Source: Sphingopyxis panaciterrae (GTDB taxonomy: Bacteria > Pseudomonadota > Alphaproteobacteria > Sphingomonadales > Sphingomonadaceae). Taken from it: a stretch of 64,000 bases of DNA. The notes under the pieces were generated by a model that was given only the letters and a program-made list of their open reading frames with translations, was not told the origin of the DNA and did no database searches. This document shows, one piece after another, positions 1 to 7,696 of the stretch (position 1 is the first letter of the stretch; every line of letters begins with the position of its first letter). Made by a program: the position numbers and the translations under genes. The stretch lies in NCBI RefSeq assembly GCF_011762125.1, contig NZ_JAASQN010000001.1:1364001-1428000 (forward strand), read 5' to 3'.

Positions 1-42
1 ATAGCAATGGAAGTGTCGATTTTGAACATCTCGATCGATTAA
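1..42 (+). CDS. possible 3' tail of an upstream gene (partial)
   Basis: Frame 1 is open from the first base to a TAA at 40-42 and would encode only about 13 residues ending in ISID. This could be the end of a gene lying left of the window, or just a chance open stretch. The region is more AT-rich than its surroundings. A GGCGGC/GCCGCC inverted repeat with a 7-base loop follows at about 61-79. I cannot assign a product. Confidence 0.2.
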   Translation: MAMEVSILNISID

Positions 43-126
43 AATTCGCGGCCAAAATGGCGGCGTTTGTTGCCGCCGCCCGCCGCAGCATGATAGTCAG
101 TGCAATCAACCGGCGCGGAGGGGCGG

Positions 127-594
127 ATGGCGATTTCCCGATTTCTGATCGGCGGCGTGGCGAGTGCCATGCTGCTCACCGGCGGACTCTTCCTATGGAA
201 GGGCTATAGCCAGATCGCCGAAGAAGAGGTGCTGCCCGAACCGCCGCCCGGGCTTCCCGCCATACCGGTCGCGGGCGCCGGCGCGCCGAAGCGCGGACCG
301 GCGCCGCCGGCGCTGCCCGCCGCGAAAGAGGCGTCGCGCGAGGAAAGGCGCTTCAACCGTTTCGACCGCGACCGCAACGACAGGATCAGCCGCGTCGAAC
401 TGATGTCCTCGCGCACCGCGGCGTTCCGCAAACTCGACAAGGACGGCAATAATCTGCTGACCTTCGAGGAATGGGCGGCGGCAACGGGTCAGCGCTTTGC
501 CGGTGCCGACAGCGACAAGTCGGGCGATCTGACGCGCGCGGAGTTTGCCACAACGGCACCGAAGCCGGCGGCGAAACCCAAGTGCCGCTGCTGA
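127..594 (+). CDS. membrane-anchored EF-hand calcium-binding protein
   Basis: This 155-residue protein has an N-terminal hydrophobic segment (about 5-25, signal peptide or anchor), a Pro/Ala-rich linker (about 36-65), and three EF-hand loops at about residues 80-91, 104-115 and 128-139. Each loop has Asp at the first position and Glu at the last, the usual calcium-ligand layout. The ATG at 127 is preferred over an upstream GTG at 100 because a GGAGG-type ribosome site lies just before it and the hydrophobic segment then starts at the N-terminus. It probably binds calcium in the periplasm or at the membrane. Its partner is unknown. It converges on trmFO, with a shared hairpin covering both stop codons. 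Confidence 0.85.
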   Translation: MAISRFLIGGVASAMLLTGGLFLWKGYSQIAEEEVLPEPPPGLPAIPVAGAGAPKRGPAPPALPAAKEASREERRFNRFDRDRNDRISRVELMSSRTAAFRKLDKDGNNLLTFEEWAAATGQRFAGADSDKSGDLTRAEFATTAPKPAAKPKCRC

Positions 595-626
595 TCGTTG
601 CCTCGCTTTCGCGGGGGCGACGATCA
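592..626. terminator. hairpin between convergent genes, spanning both stop codons
   Basis: Arms TGATCGT and ACGATCA, extended to about 11 pairs with one G-T wobble, surround a loop near 603-613. The TGA stop of the EF-hand gene (592-594) is the outer end of one arm. The stop of trmFO (624-626, minus strand) is the outer end of the other. No long T-run follows on either strand, so intrinsic termination is not certain. The right half (about 606-622) resembles the palindromic repeat found at 42169-42196. Confidence 0.5.
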
Positions 627-1985
627 GGCCGCGACCCCCTCGGCTATCCTGATCCATCCCGCGAGCGCTGATCCCGCACGCTGGGTGTATCCCAGCTTGC
701 GATCCTTCTTGCGCACGTCCTCGGCAAGCGGCGGGAAGAGTCCGAAATTGACGTTCATCGGCTGATAGCTCGCCGCATCGGCGCCGCCGGTGATATGGCC
801 GAGCAGCGCCCCGAGCGCGGTTTCGGGCGGCGGCGGGGGCAGGTCGCGCCCGCCGAGTTCGGCGATAGCGAAGCGCGCGGCGACGAGGCCGATCGCGGCG
901 CTTTCGACATAGCCTTCGCAGCCGGTGATCTGCCCCGCGAAGCGGATGTGCGGCGCCGATTTGAGGCGAAGCTGGCCGTCGAGCAGCTCGGGCGAGCGGA
1001 TGAAGCTGTTGCGATGGAGGCCGCCGAGCCGCGCGAACTCGGCCTTTTCAAGGCCCGGGATGGTGCGGAACAGCTCGACCTGCGCGGCGTGCTTCAGCTT
1101 GGTCTGGAAACCGACCATGTTCCAGAGCGTACCGAGCGCATTGTCCTGGCGGAGTTGGACGACCGCATAGGGCCAGCGGCCGGTGCGCGGATTGTCGAGC
1201 CCGACGCCCTTCATCGGACCGAAGCGGAGGGTTTCGGGCCCGCGCTCGGCCATCACCTCGATCGGCATGCAGCCCTCGAAATAGGGGGTGTTGGTCTCCC
1301 AATCCTTGAACTCGGTCTTGTCGCCGTCGACGAGTCCCTGGACGAAGGCGTGATACTGGTCCTTGTCCATCGGGCAGTTGATATAATCCTTGCCGTCGCC
1401 GATCGGCCCGACCTTGTCCCAGCGGCTCGCCATCCAGGCGACGTCCATGTCGACGCTGTCGCGGTAGACGATCGGGGCGATGGCGTCGAAGAAGGCAAGG
1501 GCATCCCTGCCGGTCGCGGCGCCGATACTCTCGGCAAGCGATGCAGCGGTGAGCGGGCCGGTCGCGACGATCGTCAGGCCTTCGGAAGGCAGCGTGTCGA
1601 CGCGTTCGCGGACGATGGTGACGTTGGGGTGGCTTGCGAGTGCGCGGGTGACGCCGCCCGAGAACAGGTCGCGGTCGACCGCAAGTGCTGATCCGGCGGG
1701 GACTTTGGTGGCGTCGGCCTCGCGCATGATGATCGAACCGAGCGCGCGCATCTCGCGGTGGAGCAGGCCGACGGCGTTGCTGTCGCCATCGTCGCTGCGA
1801 AAGCTGTTCGAGCACACCATCTCGGCGAGCGTGTCGCCCTGATGCGCGGGGGTCGTGTCGCCACCCCCGGGCAAATTGGCGCCGCGCATTTCGGAGAGGC
1901 GCACGCGATAGCCCGCCTCCGCGAGTTGCCATGCAGCTTCGGAGCCTGCGAGACCGCCGCCGATGATGTGAATGTCGTGGCTCAT
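624..1985 (-). CDS. trmFO: methylenetetrahydrofolate--tRNA-(uracil-5-)-methyltransferase
   Basis: The 453-residue product matches TrmFO, the folate- and FAD-dependent enzyme that makes ribothymidine at position 54 of tRNAs. The N-terminal FAD-binding motif [12 protein letters not shown] is at about residues 7-18, followed by the family hallmarks SEMRG and [11 protein letters not shown]. The stretch [11 protein letters not shown] and the C-terminal [10 protein letters not shown] are also typical. The start at 1985 ([11 protein letters not shown]) is chosen over a 13-codon longer version because the dinucleotide-binding strand normally begins close to the N-terminus. Length agrees with family members. 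It is a housekeeping tRNA-modification gene and appears intact. Confidence 0.95.
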   Translation of the reverse strand: MSHDIHIIGGGLAGSEAAWQLAEAGYRVRLSEMRGANLPGGGDTTPAHQGDTLAEMVCSNSFRSDDGDSNAVGLLHREMRALGSIIMREADATKVPAGSALAVDRDLFSGGVTRALASHPNVTIVRERVDTLPSEGLTIVATGPLTAASLAESIGAATGRDALAFFDAIAPIVYRDSVDMDVAWMASRWDKVGPIGDGKDYINCPMDKDQYHAFVQGLVDGDKTEFKDWETNTPYFEGCMPIEVMAERGPETLRFGPMKGVGLDNPRTGRWPYAVVQLRQDNALGTLWNMVGFQTKLKHAAQVELFRTIPGLEKAEFARLGGLHRNSFIRSPELLDGQLRLKSAPHIRFAGQITGCEGYVESAAIGLVAARFAIAELGGRDLPPPPPETALGALLGHITGGADAASYQPMNVNFGLFPPLAEDVRKKDRKLGYTQRAGSALAGWIRIAEGVAA

Positions 1986-2060
1986 TACCCGTTTCCGTTG
2001 ACTTGCGACCAATCCGCCGGCCACTAGGCGGGTTCAGGACAAGATGCAAAGGGGCGGACG

Positions 2061-2723
2061 ATGAGCGAAGAGGGTCGGGATCGCGCGCGCTGGCTATGGC
2101 TGCTGGCCTTGGCCGGCGGCGTGAGTTTTTTTATCGCGGTTTTCCAGCGGCTCGACGGTCCGGCGATCTGGGCGTGGAAGACGAGCGGCGTCGGCTTGCT
2201 GGCGCTTTGGGCGGCGGCCAATGCGCGCGAGAAGAACGGCTGGCTGATCGCGGCGGTGCTCGGTTTCGGGGCGCTCGGCGACTGGCTGCTCGACGCGAAG
2301 GGGCTGATTGCGGGCGCTTTGGCGTTTGCAGTGGGCCATCTGATCGCGATCACCCTCTACCTCATCAACCGGCGCGCGCAGATGACGCCGTCGCAGCGCC
2401 TGCTCGGCTGGCTGACCATGCCCGCGACGCTGGCGATCGTCTGGGGCATGCTGAGCCCCCAGCCGGGCTGGTGGCACGCCGCGGTTTATTCGCTGTTCGT
2501 TGCCGCGATGGCAGCCGCTGCGTGGACCAGCCGCTTTCCACGCTATCGCACCGGGATCGGCGCGATGATGTTCCTCGCGAGCGACCTGTTTATCTTCGCG
2601 GGCGAGGGCGGGGTGCTGTCGAAGGACGTGACGCTCTGGCTCGTCTGGCCGCTCTATTTTGCGGGGCAGGCGCTGATCGCGTGGGGTGTGGTTTCGACGC
2701 TGGCGAAGGAAACGAAGGCCTAG
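2061..2723 (+). CDS. YhhN family membrane protein (lysoplasmalogenase-like)
   Basis: This 220-residue polytopic membrane protein has about eight hydrophobic segments and the YhhN-family stretch GALGDWLLD followed by AVGHLIAITLYL. Eukaryotic members (TMEM86) hydrolyse the vinyl-ether bond of lysoplasmalogens. In bacteria the substrate is generally unknown, so a catalytic role here is inference. Its last four bases overlap the end of the convergent dioxygenase gene. It starts 75 bases from the divergent trmFO start, so both promoters must share that short gap. Confidence 0.8.
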   Translation: MSEEGRDRARWLWLLALAGGVSFFIAVFQRLDGPAIWAWKTSGVGLLALWAAANAREKNGWLIAAVLGFGALGDWLLDAKGLIAGALAFAVGHLIAITLYLINRRAQMTPSQRLLGWLTMPATLAIVWGMLSPQPGWWHAAVYSLFVAAMAAAAWTSRFPRYRTGIGAMMFLASDLFIFAGEGGVLSKDVTLWLVWPLYFAGQALIAWGVVSTLAKETKA

Positions 2724-3565
2724 GCGCCGCCCCACGCCGCTATGGTGGTGCGGTGAAGCAGGCGGTCGTGGCCGTCGTAGCCGCCCGTCGCGCGGTGGAG
2801 CAGCGAGCGATTGTCCCACATGACGAGCATGTCGGGCTCCCATTCGTGGTTGTAGCGAAACTCCTCGCGCCCCTGCCACTGGATGAGTTCGTAGAGGAGG
2901 GGCAGGCCCTCGCTGTCGTCGAGCCCGTCGAAGCCGATGATATAACCCGCGCAGCCGAACAGGCCCTCGCGCCCGGTTTCGGGATGATCGCGGACGAAGG
3001 GATGGTGCCGGATCTCGAGCGCTTCGTCGTCCGAGCGGATATCCATGCTCCGGCCCTTGTCGTTCGCGCCATACATGCCGGTGGGCGCATAGCCGTTACG
3101 GGCGCTATGGACCGCCTGCAGGCCTTCGATCCGCGCGCGAAGCTGAGCGGGCATCGCGTCGAGCGCGGCGTGCTGGTTCGAAAATTCGGTGTTGCCGCCC
3201 ACCGGCGGGATGGTGATGCCGAGGAGGCAGGTGCCCGCGGGCGGGCGGGCCTGAAAACTCCAGTCGCTGTGCCAGTTTTCGGCGAAGAGCGGCGCGGTCT
3301 CATCGGCTTTGCGCTGCACCGCGATGATATGATCGCGGCCGGGGATCGGGCGAATGAAGGGATCGTCGCCGAAGCCGCCGAAATAGCTGGTGAAACGCTC
3401 GAGATCGTCGGCGTTCATCCTCTGACCGGGAAAGGCGAGGACATGATGATCGAGCCAGGCCGCGCGGATTGCGGCGATGGTTCCGGGCGCGAGCGGCCGG
3501 GTCAGGTCAACGCCGGTGACGCGGGCGCCGCAGGCCTGGCCGCTGGGGGTGATGGCGAGGGTCAT
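2720..3565 (-). CDS. TauD/TfdA family 2-oxoglutarate- and Fe(II)-dependent dioxygenase
   Basis: The 281-residue product has the TauD/TfdA fold signature. The iron ligands are the HxD pair in ENWHSDWSF (about H99, D101) and a distal His in RSLLHRATGG (about H257). A following Arg (about R272) probably holds 2-oxoglutarate. Such enzymes hydroxylate substrates like taurine, alkyl sulfates or 2,4-D. The substrate cannot be told from sequence, and no sulfonate transporter or desulfonation genes are nearby. The start at 3565 (MTLAITPSGQACGARVTGVDL) fits the family better than the 37-codon longer reading. Confidence 0.88.
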   Translation of the reverse strand: MTLAITPSGQACGARVTGVDLTRPLAPGTIAAIRAAWLDHHVLAFPGQRMNADDLERFTSYFGGFGDDPFIRPIPGRDHIIAVQRKADETAPLFAENWHSDWSFQARPPAGTCLLGITIPPVGGNTEFSNQHAALDAMPAQLRARIEGLQAVHSARNGYAPTGMYGANDKGRSMDIRSDDEALEIRHHPFVRDHPETGREGLFGCAGYIIGFDGLDDSEGLPLLYELIQWQGREEFRYNHEWEPDMLVMWDNRSLLHRATGGYDGHDRLLHRTTIAAWGGA

Positions 3566-3730
3566 GGCGCGATGCTGCGCCGATTGCGGCATGGGATCAA
3601 TCGCGAGCGGCAAGCCGCCCCGAAAGCTGGCCGAGCCGATGCACCCCGGGCCGCACGGCCCTGACAGTTCAGCCAAGCGCCATCTTTATGTTCCTAATCT
3701 CATCCGCGGGGACCAACATGGAGAAAACGG

Positions 3731-4111
3731 ATGTTCCTGCTCAGAAAACTGGCGTTGACCGCGCTGATCGGTGCCAGCGCCCTCGCGGCACTGCCCGCCG
3801 AAGCCGATGCGCGTGACCGGCACCATCGCCATTCCTATTACAGTCACCGCGACAATGATCGCTATCGCGATTATCGGCGCGACTACCGCCGCGATTATCG
3901 GCGTGACTACCGCCGCAACGATTATCGCAACCGTCGTTATCATTGCCGGCGGGGCAGCGGAACCACGGGGCTGATCGTCGGCGGCGCCGCCGGCGCCTTG
4001 CTCGGCCGCGAAGTCGACCGGTACGGCGACCGGCTTCCGGGCACGATCATCGGAGGCGCCGCCGGCGCGCTGATCGGACGCGAGGTCGATCGCGGCGGTC
4101 GCCGCTGCTAA
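3731..4111 (+). CDS. secreted glycine-zipper protein with Arg/Asp/Tyr repeat
   Basis: The product is 126 residues. Residues 1-27 form a signal peptide ending near AEADA. A strongly charged segment (about 29-75) is built from repeats of DYRR. Two glycine-zipper segments (about 77-93 and 104-117, each with GGAAGAL followed by GREVD) match the glycine-zipper 2TM/17 kDa surface-antigen group. Such segments insert in or associate with the outer membrane. A GGAG site lies 8-9 bases before the ATG. It is a small envelope protein of unknown role. Confidence 0.8.
   Translation: MFLLRKLALTALIGASALAALPAEADARDRHHRHSYYSHRDNDRYRDYRRDYRRDYRRDYRRNDYRNRRYHCRRGSGTTGLIVGGAAGALLGREVDRYGDRLPGTIIGGAAGALIGREVDRGGRRC
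3867..3914 (+). repeat. two 24-bp tandem repeats inside the glycine-zipper gene
   Basis: Units 3867-3890 and 3891-3914 differ at one base and encode the repeated Arg-Asp-Tyr-Arg block. A shorter partial unit follows. The 24-bp length keeps the reading frame, so copy number could change by slippage without breaking the protein. Confidence 0.85.
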
Positions 4112-4133
4112 TTCGGCGGCGCTGTGGATAGGC

Positions 4134-4167
4134 TTTCAGCTGCCGGCGTTCGCGCCGGCAGCTGAAA
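4134..4167. terminator. perfect 15-bp stem hairpin with TTCG loop
   Basis: The left arm 4134-4148 and right arm 4153-4167 are exact reverse complements and enclose the tetraloop TTCG. It begins 22 bases after the glycine-zipper stop codon. There is no T-run after it, so it may be a transcript-stabilising 3' hairpin or a weak or Rho-aided terminator rather than a textbook intrinsic terminator. Confidence 0.7.
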
Positions 4168-4299
4168 CGCGCCGCGACGCGATAGGACATGACGGCTGGC
4201 TGGGCATTTGAGGCCGCGGCAACACATAGATGGTTGTCGTTTCTGCCGTCATCGCGCAAAGGGCGAAAATTCAGGCAAGTTTTACGTCGAAAGGCCGAC

Positions 4300-5133
4300 A
4301 TGTCTCCGGTAGTCATCGGCCTGCTTCTCGCTTCGGCACTTGCCCATGCCGTATGGAATGCCATCGTCAGGAGCGGTCAGGATCGCTTTTGGTCGCTTGC
4401 AATCATCTGTCTGGTCGGTGCCATAGCGGCCTTGCCCTTCGCCTTTGGTTTGGGCCTGCCCGCGACGGCGAGTTGGCCTTACCTCGTCCTGTCGTCGGTA
4501 CTCCAGATCGGATACAGCCTGTTTCTGGTCAGGGCGTATCGCGACGGGGACCTGTCGAGCGTCTACCCGATCGCCCGCGGCAGCGCGCCCTTGCTGGTGA
4601 CATTGGCGGCCGCCGTGGTCGCGGGCGAATTGCCGAACACCGCCGGTCTGACGGGAATATTCCTCGTCTCGTCGGGCATCATCCTGTTGACGCTGGGAAA
4701 CGGCCGCCCGGATGGCAAGTCGGCCATTGCCGCTTTTGCAACGGGGATATTCATCGCCAGCTATATGGTTGTCGACGGGCTTGGCGTCCGCTTGTCCGAA
4801 CGCGCGACCAGCTATGCGGCCTGGCAAGCCGTGGTGGCCGGAGTTCTGATTCCCCTGTCCTATATCGTCATCCGGCGGCGGGCTCCGGGCTTGCCGCGCG
4901 GCAAGGAAGGGGCGCTGGTCGTGGGCGCGGGGATATTGGGCACGCTCGGCTATTGCATCGCGGTGTGGGCGATGAGCCGGAGCACGATGGGCGGCGTTTC
5001 CGCAATTCGCGAAACCAGTATCGTTTTTGCGGCGCTGATCGGCACATTTGTGCTGAACGAAAAGATGAGGTGGCAAAAATTTCTTGGCGTGTTGGTCGTG
5101 ACGGCCGGCGTGGTTTGTCTCTCGGCCAGATGA
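4300..5133 (+). CDS. EamA/DMT-superfamily transporter
   Basis: The 277-residue product has about ten hydrophobic segments in two EamA-like halves. The N-terminal signature LASALAHAVWNAIVR and the C-terminal AALIGTFVLNEKMRWQKFLGVLVV are typical of drug/metabolite exporters. The start at 4300 (MSPVVIGLLL) puts the first membrane helix at the N-terminus; an upstream in-frame start would add a hydrophilic 37-residue leader without family support. The substrate is unknown. Preceded by the 4134-4167 hairpin and followed by a repeat-rich gap. Confidence 0.85.
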   Translation: MSPVVIGLLLASALAHAVWNAIVRSGQDRFWSLAIICLVGAIAALPFAFGLGLPATASWPYLVLSSVLQIGYSLFLVRAYRDGDLSSVYPIARGSAPLLVTLAAAVVAGELPNTAGLTGIFLVSSGIILLTLGNGRPDGKSAIAAFATGIFIASYMVVDGLGVRLSERATSYAAWQAVVAGVLIPLSYIVIRRRAPGLPRGKEGALVVGAGILGTLGYCIAVWAMSRSTMGGVSAIRETSIVFAALIGTFVLNEKMRWQKFLGVLVVTAGVVCLSAR

Positions 5134-5208
5134 AGTGGATGGGCGGGGTATCTGCCGGGAGGGCTGCCGGATCAAGTCAAGGATGCTGAGGGGAGCGGCC
5201 GGAAGCGG

Positions 5209-5268
5209 CCGGTTGCGGACGTTCTTCTCCCCTCCCTAAAAGGGAGGGGAATGTCTCAAATCCACCCC
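5209..5268. repeat. intergenic palindromic repeat, G/C-run hairpin family
   Basis: A shared lead-in (GGTTGCGGACGTTCTTC) is followed by a perfect 10-bp stem (5228-5237 with 5241-5250, loop AAA) and then by GTCTCAAATCCACCCC. The same arrangement occurs in a larger composite at 20128-20283. Located in the 151-bp convergent gap between the transporter and the histidine-kinase-like gene. Confidence 0.75.
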
Positions 5269-5284
5269 CAAACAGACCTTACCC

Positions 5285-6658
5285 CTAATCCACATCCCGC
5301 GCTGGCAAACTCAGCGTAAACCTTGCCCCTTGGCCCGGTGCGCTTTCGACCGTCAGTTCGCCGTCCATCGCGCGCGCGAGGCGGCGGGCGATATAGAGGC
5401 CAAGCCCCGAACCCCCGCTGTCGGTACGGCCCAACCGCTCGAATTTCTCGAACACCACCGCTTGCTGGTCGCCGTCGATTCCCTGTCCCTGGTCGGCGAC
5501 GGTGACCATCGCGCGGTCGCCTTCGCGATCGACGCGAATCCAGATCAGCGAATCCTCGGGCGAATAGCGGATCGCATTGCCGAGCAGGTTGAGCAGGACC
5601 TGCAGCACCCGCCGGAACTCCCCGGTCGCCGGCATTTTGTCGTCGGTGCGCGGCGCATCGATGCGGATACCCTTTTCCTCAGCCTTCATACCGAGCAGTC
5701 CGACCGCGCGCCGGGCGAGGTCGCCCAGATCGATTTCGTCCGCGGCCGCCTTGAACCCCGGGCGCTCGATATTCTGAAGATCGGCAAGATCGTCGACCAG
5801 CCCCAGCAAATGGCGCCCGGCATGCGCAATATCACCCGCATAGCGTGCGTAATCGGCGCGGATCGGACCGTCGAATTGCCCTGAAATCGTCTCGGCAGTG
5901 GCGATGATGCGGCTGAGCGGCCCGCGCAGCGCACCGTCGATCCGCCGCCCGAACTGCGGATCCGAAAGCGGCAGCGACCCGAAAGCCGGATCGACAAGAA
6001 CCGCCGCTTGCGGTGTTTCCACGACCTCCGCGGGTGCAGCGATCCCGCGAAACCCGGTAAACCGCCCCGTCGCGTCGAAAAGCGCTTCGCCCGACAGCGT
6101 CATCGCGATGCGCGCCGCCGGCCCGTCGGCACGGACACGCTGCGCATCGAAGCGCGACTGGCGCGCGAGCGCGCGCAAGACAGGGAAATCCCCATCCTCG
6201 TCGGGCTGAAGTTCGAACAGTTCGGACAGCGACCGTCCTTCCCAGTCAGACGGAACCGGCGGCGCCTGAATGCCCGCGCGCAGTGCGACCATGCGCAGTT
6301 GCTGGTCGCATTCCCATGTCCAGCCCTGCGGTGTCAGCGCCGTGTCGGCGATCGCCGGAACCTGCGGCTGCGCGACCGGGTGCGTCCGCCAGTCGCTGAT
6401 TTCCAGACTCGCGCCATCGGCATCGGGCACGATCCGGACCAGCGCGTGCACGTCGCTATGATCGTCGGCGGTGTAGAGCGGCCGGCTGATGTCGCGCTGC
6501 AGCCGCTGGGCGAGCGCGACGAGCCGCGCGAGGTGCGGCAGCGCCAGCGGCTTGTCGAGCCCCGCGCCAGCCCGTTGCTGCAGCCGCAGCAGCGGTCCGT
6601 CGGCGCTGATCAGCGCGCCCGACCGGTCGATCCGGCCGCGAACGATCCGCTCGCTCAC
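5285..6658 (-). CDS. histidine-kinase-like ATPase lacking the phospho-accepting His
   Basis: The 457-residue product has a variable N-terminal sensor part, a dimerisation helix pair (about 235-300) and a complete HATPase domain: N-box NLLGNAIRYS (N361), G1 DQGQG (D389), G2 GGSGLGLYIA (about 415-424). In the dimerisation helix the usual HELRTPL is replaced by GALRGPL, so Gly242 sits where the phosphorylated His should be (codon at 5933-5935). It starts with GTG. That start overlaps the stop of the upstream gene by four bases, so the two genes are co-translated. No membrane segment is evident, so it is probably cytosolic. It may act through ATP-dependent conformational change, like the Caulobacter pseudo-kinase DivL. 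That role is inference. Confidence 0.85.
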   Translation of the reverse strand: MSERIVRGRIDRSGALISADGPLLRLQQRAGAGLDKPLALPHLARLVALAQRLQRDISRPLYTADDHSDVHALVRIVPDADGASLEISDWRTHPVAQPQVPAIADTALTPQGWTWECDQQLRMVALRAGIQAPPVPSDWEGRSLSELFELQPDEDGDFPVLRALARQSRFDAQRVRADGPAARIAMTLSGEALFDATGRFTGFRGIAAPAEVVETPQAAVLVDPAFGSLPLSDPQFGRRIDGALRGPLSRIIATAETISGQFDGPIRADYARYAGDIAHAGRHLLGLVDDLADLQNIERPGFKAAADEIDLGDLARRAVGLLGMKAEEKGIRIDAPRTDDKMPATGEFRRVLQVLLNLLGNAIRYSPEDSLIWIRVDREGDRAMVTVADQGQGIDGDQQAVVFEKFERLGRTDSGGSGLGLYIARRLARAMDGELTVESAPGQGARFTLSLPARDVD

Positions 6659-7638
6659 CGCTTTTGCTCCAGCGGCGATCCCGATGCACCGGCACGCGAT
6701 CGCAGCAGCGTGGCATAATCATCCTCGGCCGCGCCGCCGCCATTCACGGCCCGGTCGGGGAGCATCGCGAGCGAGGCTTCGAGCGGCGCGAGCGCGGCGC
6801 GAGCGACCTTCAGCGGGGCGAGAAGCGACGGCAACGCCGCCGCCTCGGCCGCCAGCAGCGCCAGCACCATGTCGCCATAGGGGCGGCGATGCGCCGCCGC
6901 AGCGAGCGCGGTTACCGTCGGCCAGTCGTGCCGCGCGATCGCGGTTGCCGCGACATCGGCCAGGCCGGCTGCATCAGCCGCCAATATATCGTGATAAGCA
7001 CGGGCCGCCTGATCGATCCCCGCCTCATCAGCCTGACGGGCGAGCGCTTCGCGCACCGTTTCGCCAAGCGCCGCCGCGAATCTGTCATCATTGCCCGCCT
7101 GCACAAGCCGCCACGCGGCGATATCGAGCAGCAGCGAGCGGAACAGTTCGGCATCGAGGCCGGCGATCGCGATCGCGGGGTTACCGACCGCGTCGAAGCG
7201 GCGCCGGTCGGCGATCTGCAGGTTCAGATAGGCCTGCTCGGCATCGGGCAGCGGATCGCCGGCGGCCAGCGAAGCCATATCGACGACCGCCGCATCGCTT
7301 CCCATGTCCGGCATCGGCGGCGGGCTGGCGCGCTGGGCCGATTGCTCGCGCCAGCGATGCTCTTCGGCGCGCGCGAAGCAGGTGGTGGCCAGCCGGCCGG
7401 CACCGGGCAGCCCGCTCTGCATCCAGTCGCGCCACAGCGCCGCCGCATCGACCTCGCCGCGCAGCCGCGCCGCGACTTCCGTGACGAGCCTGCGGGCGAT
7501 CCCGAGCGACAGCGCACGCTGTTCTTCGGTCAACCGCCCCGCTGCGGGCGCCGCCAGATATTGTACGAGTTCATCGAGGCGCGCCGACAAGGTCGGCGAC
7601 GGCAGGTCAATGCCGGGCGAGGAGAATGAATCAACCAT
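6655..7638 (-). CDS. alpha-helical protein of unknown function, co-expressed with the kinase-like gene
   Basis: I do not recognise this 327-residue protein. It is Ala-rich and appears mostly helical, with no signal peptide, membrane helix or obvious catalytic motif. It immediately precedes the kinase-like gene (overlap 6655-6658), so a physical or regulatory partnership is likely. It might be a partner, receiver substitute or scaffold for the pseudo-kinase, but nothing in the sequence proves this. ATG start at 7638. Confidence 0.7.
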   Translation of the reverse strand: MVDSFSSPGIDLPSPTLSARLDELVQYLAAPAAGRLTEEQRALSLGIARRLVTEVAARLRGEVDAAALWRDWMQSGLPGAGRLATTCFARAEEHRWREQSAQRASPPPMPDMGSDAAVVDMASLAAGDPLPDAEQAYLNLQIADRRRFDAVGNPAIAIAGLDAELFRSLLLDIAAWRLVQAGNDDRFAAALGETVREALARQADEAGIDQAARAYHDILAADAAGLADVAATAIARHDWPTVTALAAAAHRRPYGDMVLALLAAEAAALPSLLAPLKVARAALAPLEASLAMLPDRAVNGGGAAEDDYATLLRSRAGASGSPLEQKR

Positions 7639-7696
7639 GCGCGTCCGCGAGTAACAGCTTGACGTTAATGCGCGCTAAACCTTGAACCACTTTGTT

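Noticed and set aside
2003..3664. 553-codon plus-strand ORF across YhhN and the dioxygenase
   Set aside because: It is out of frame with YhhN and antisense to TauD-like coding; no domain seen.
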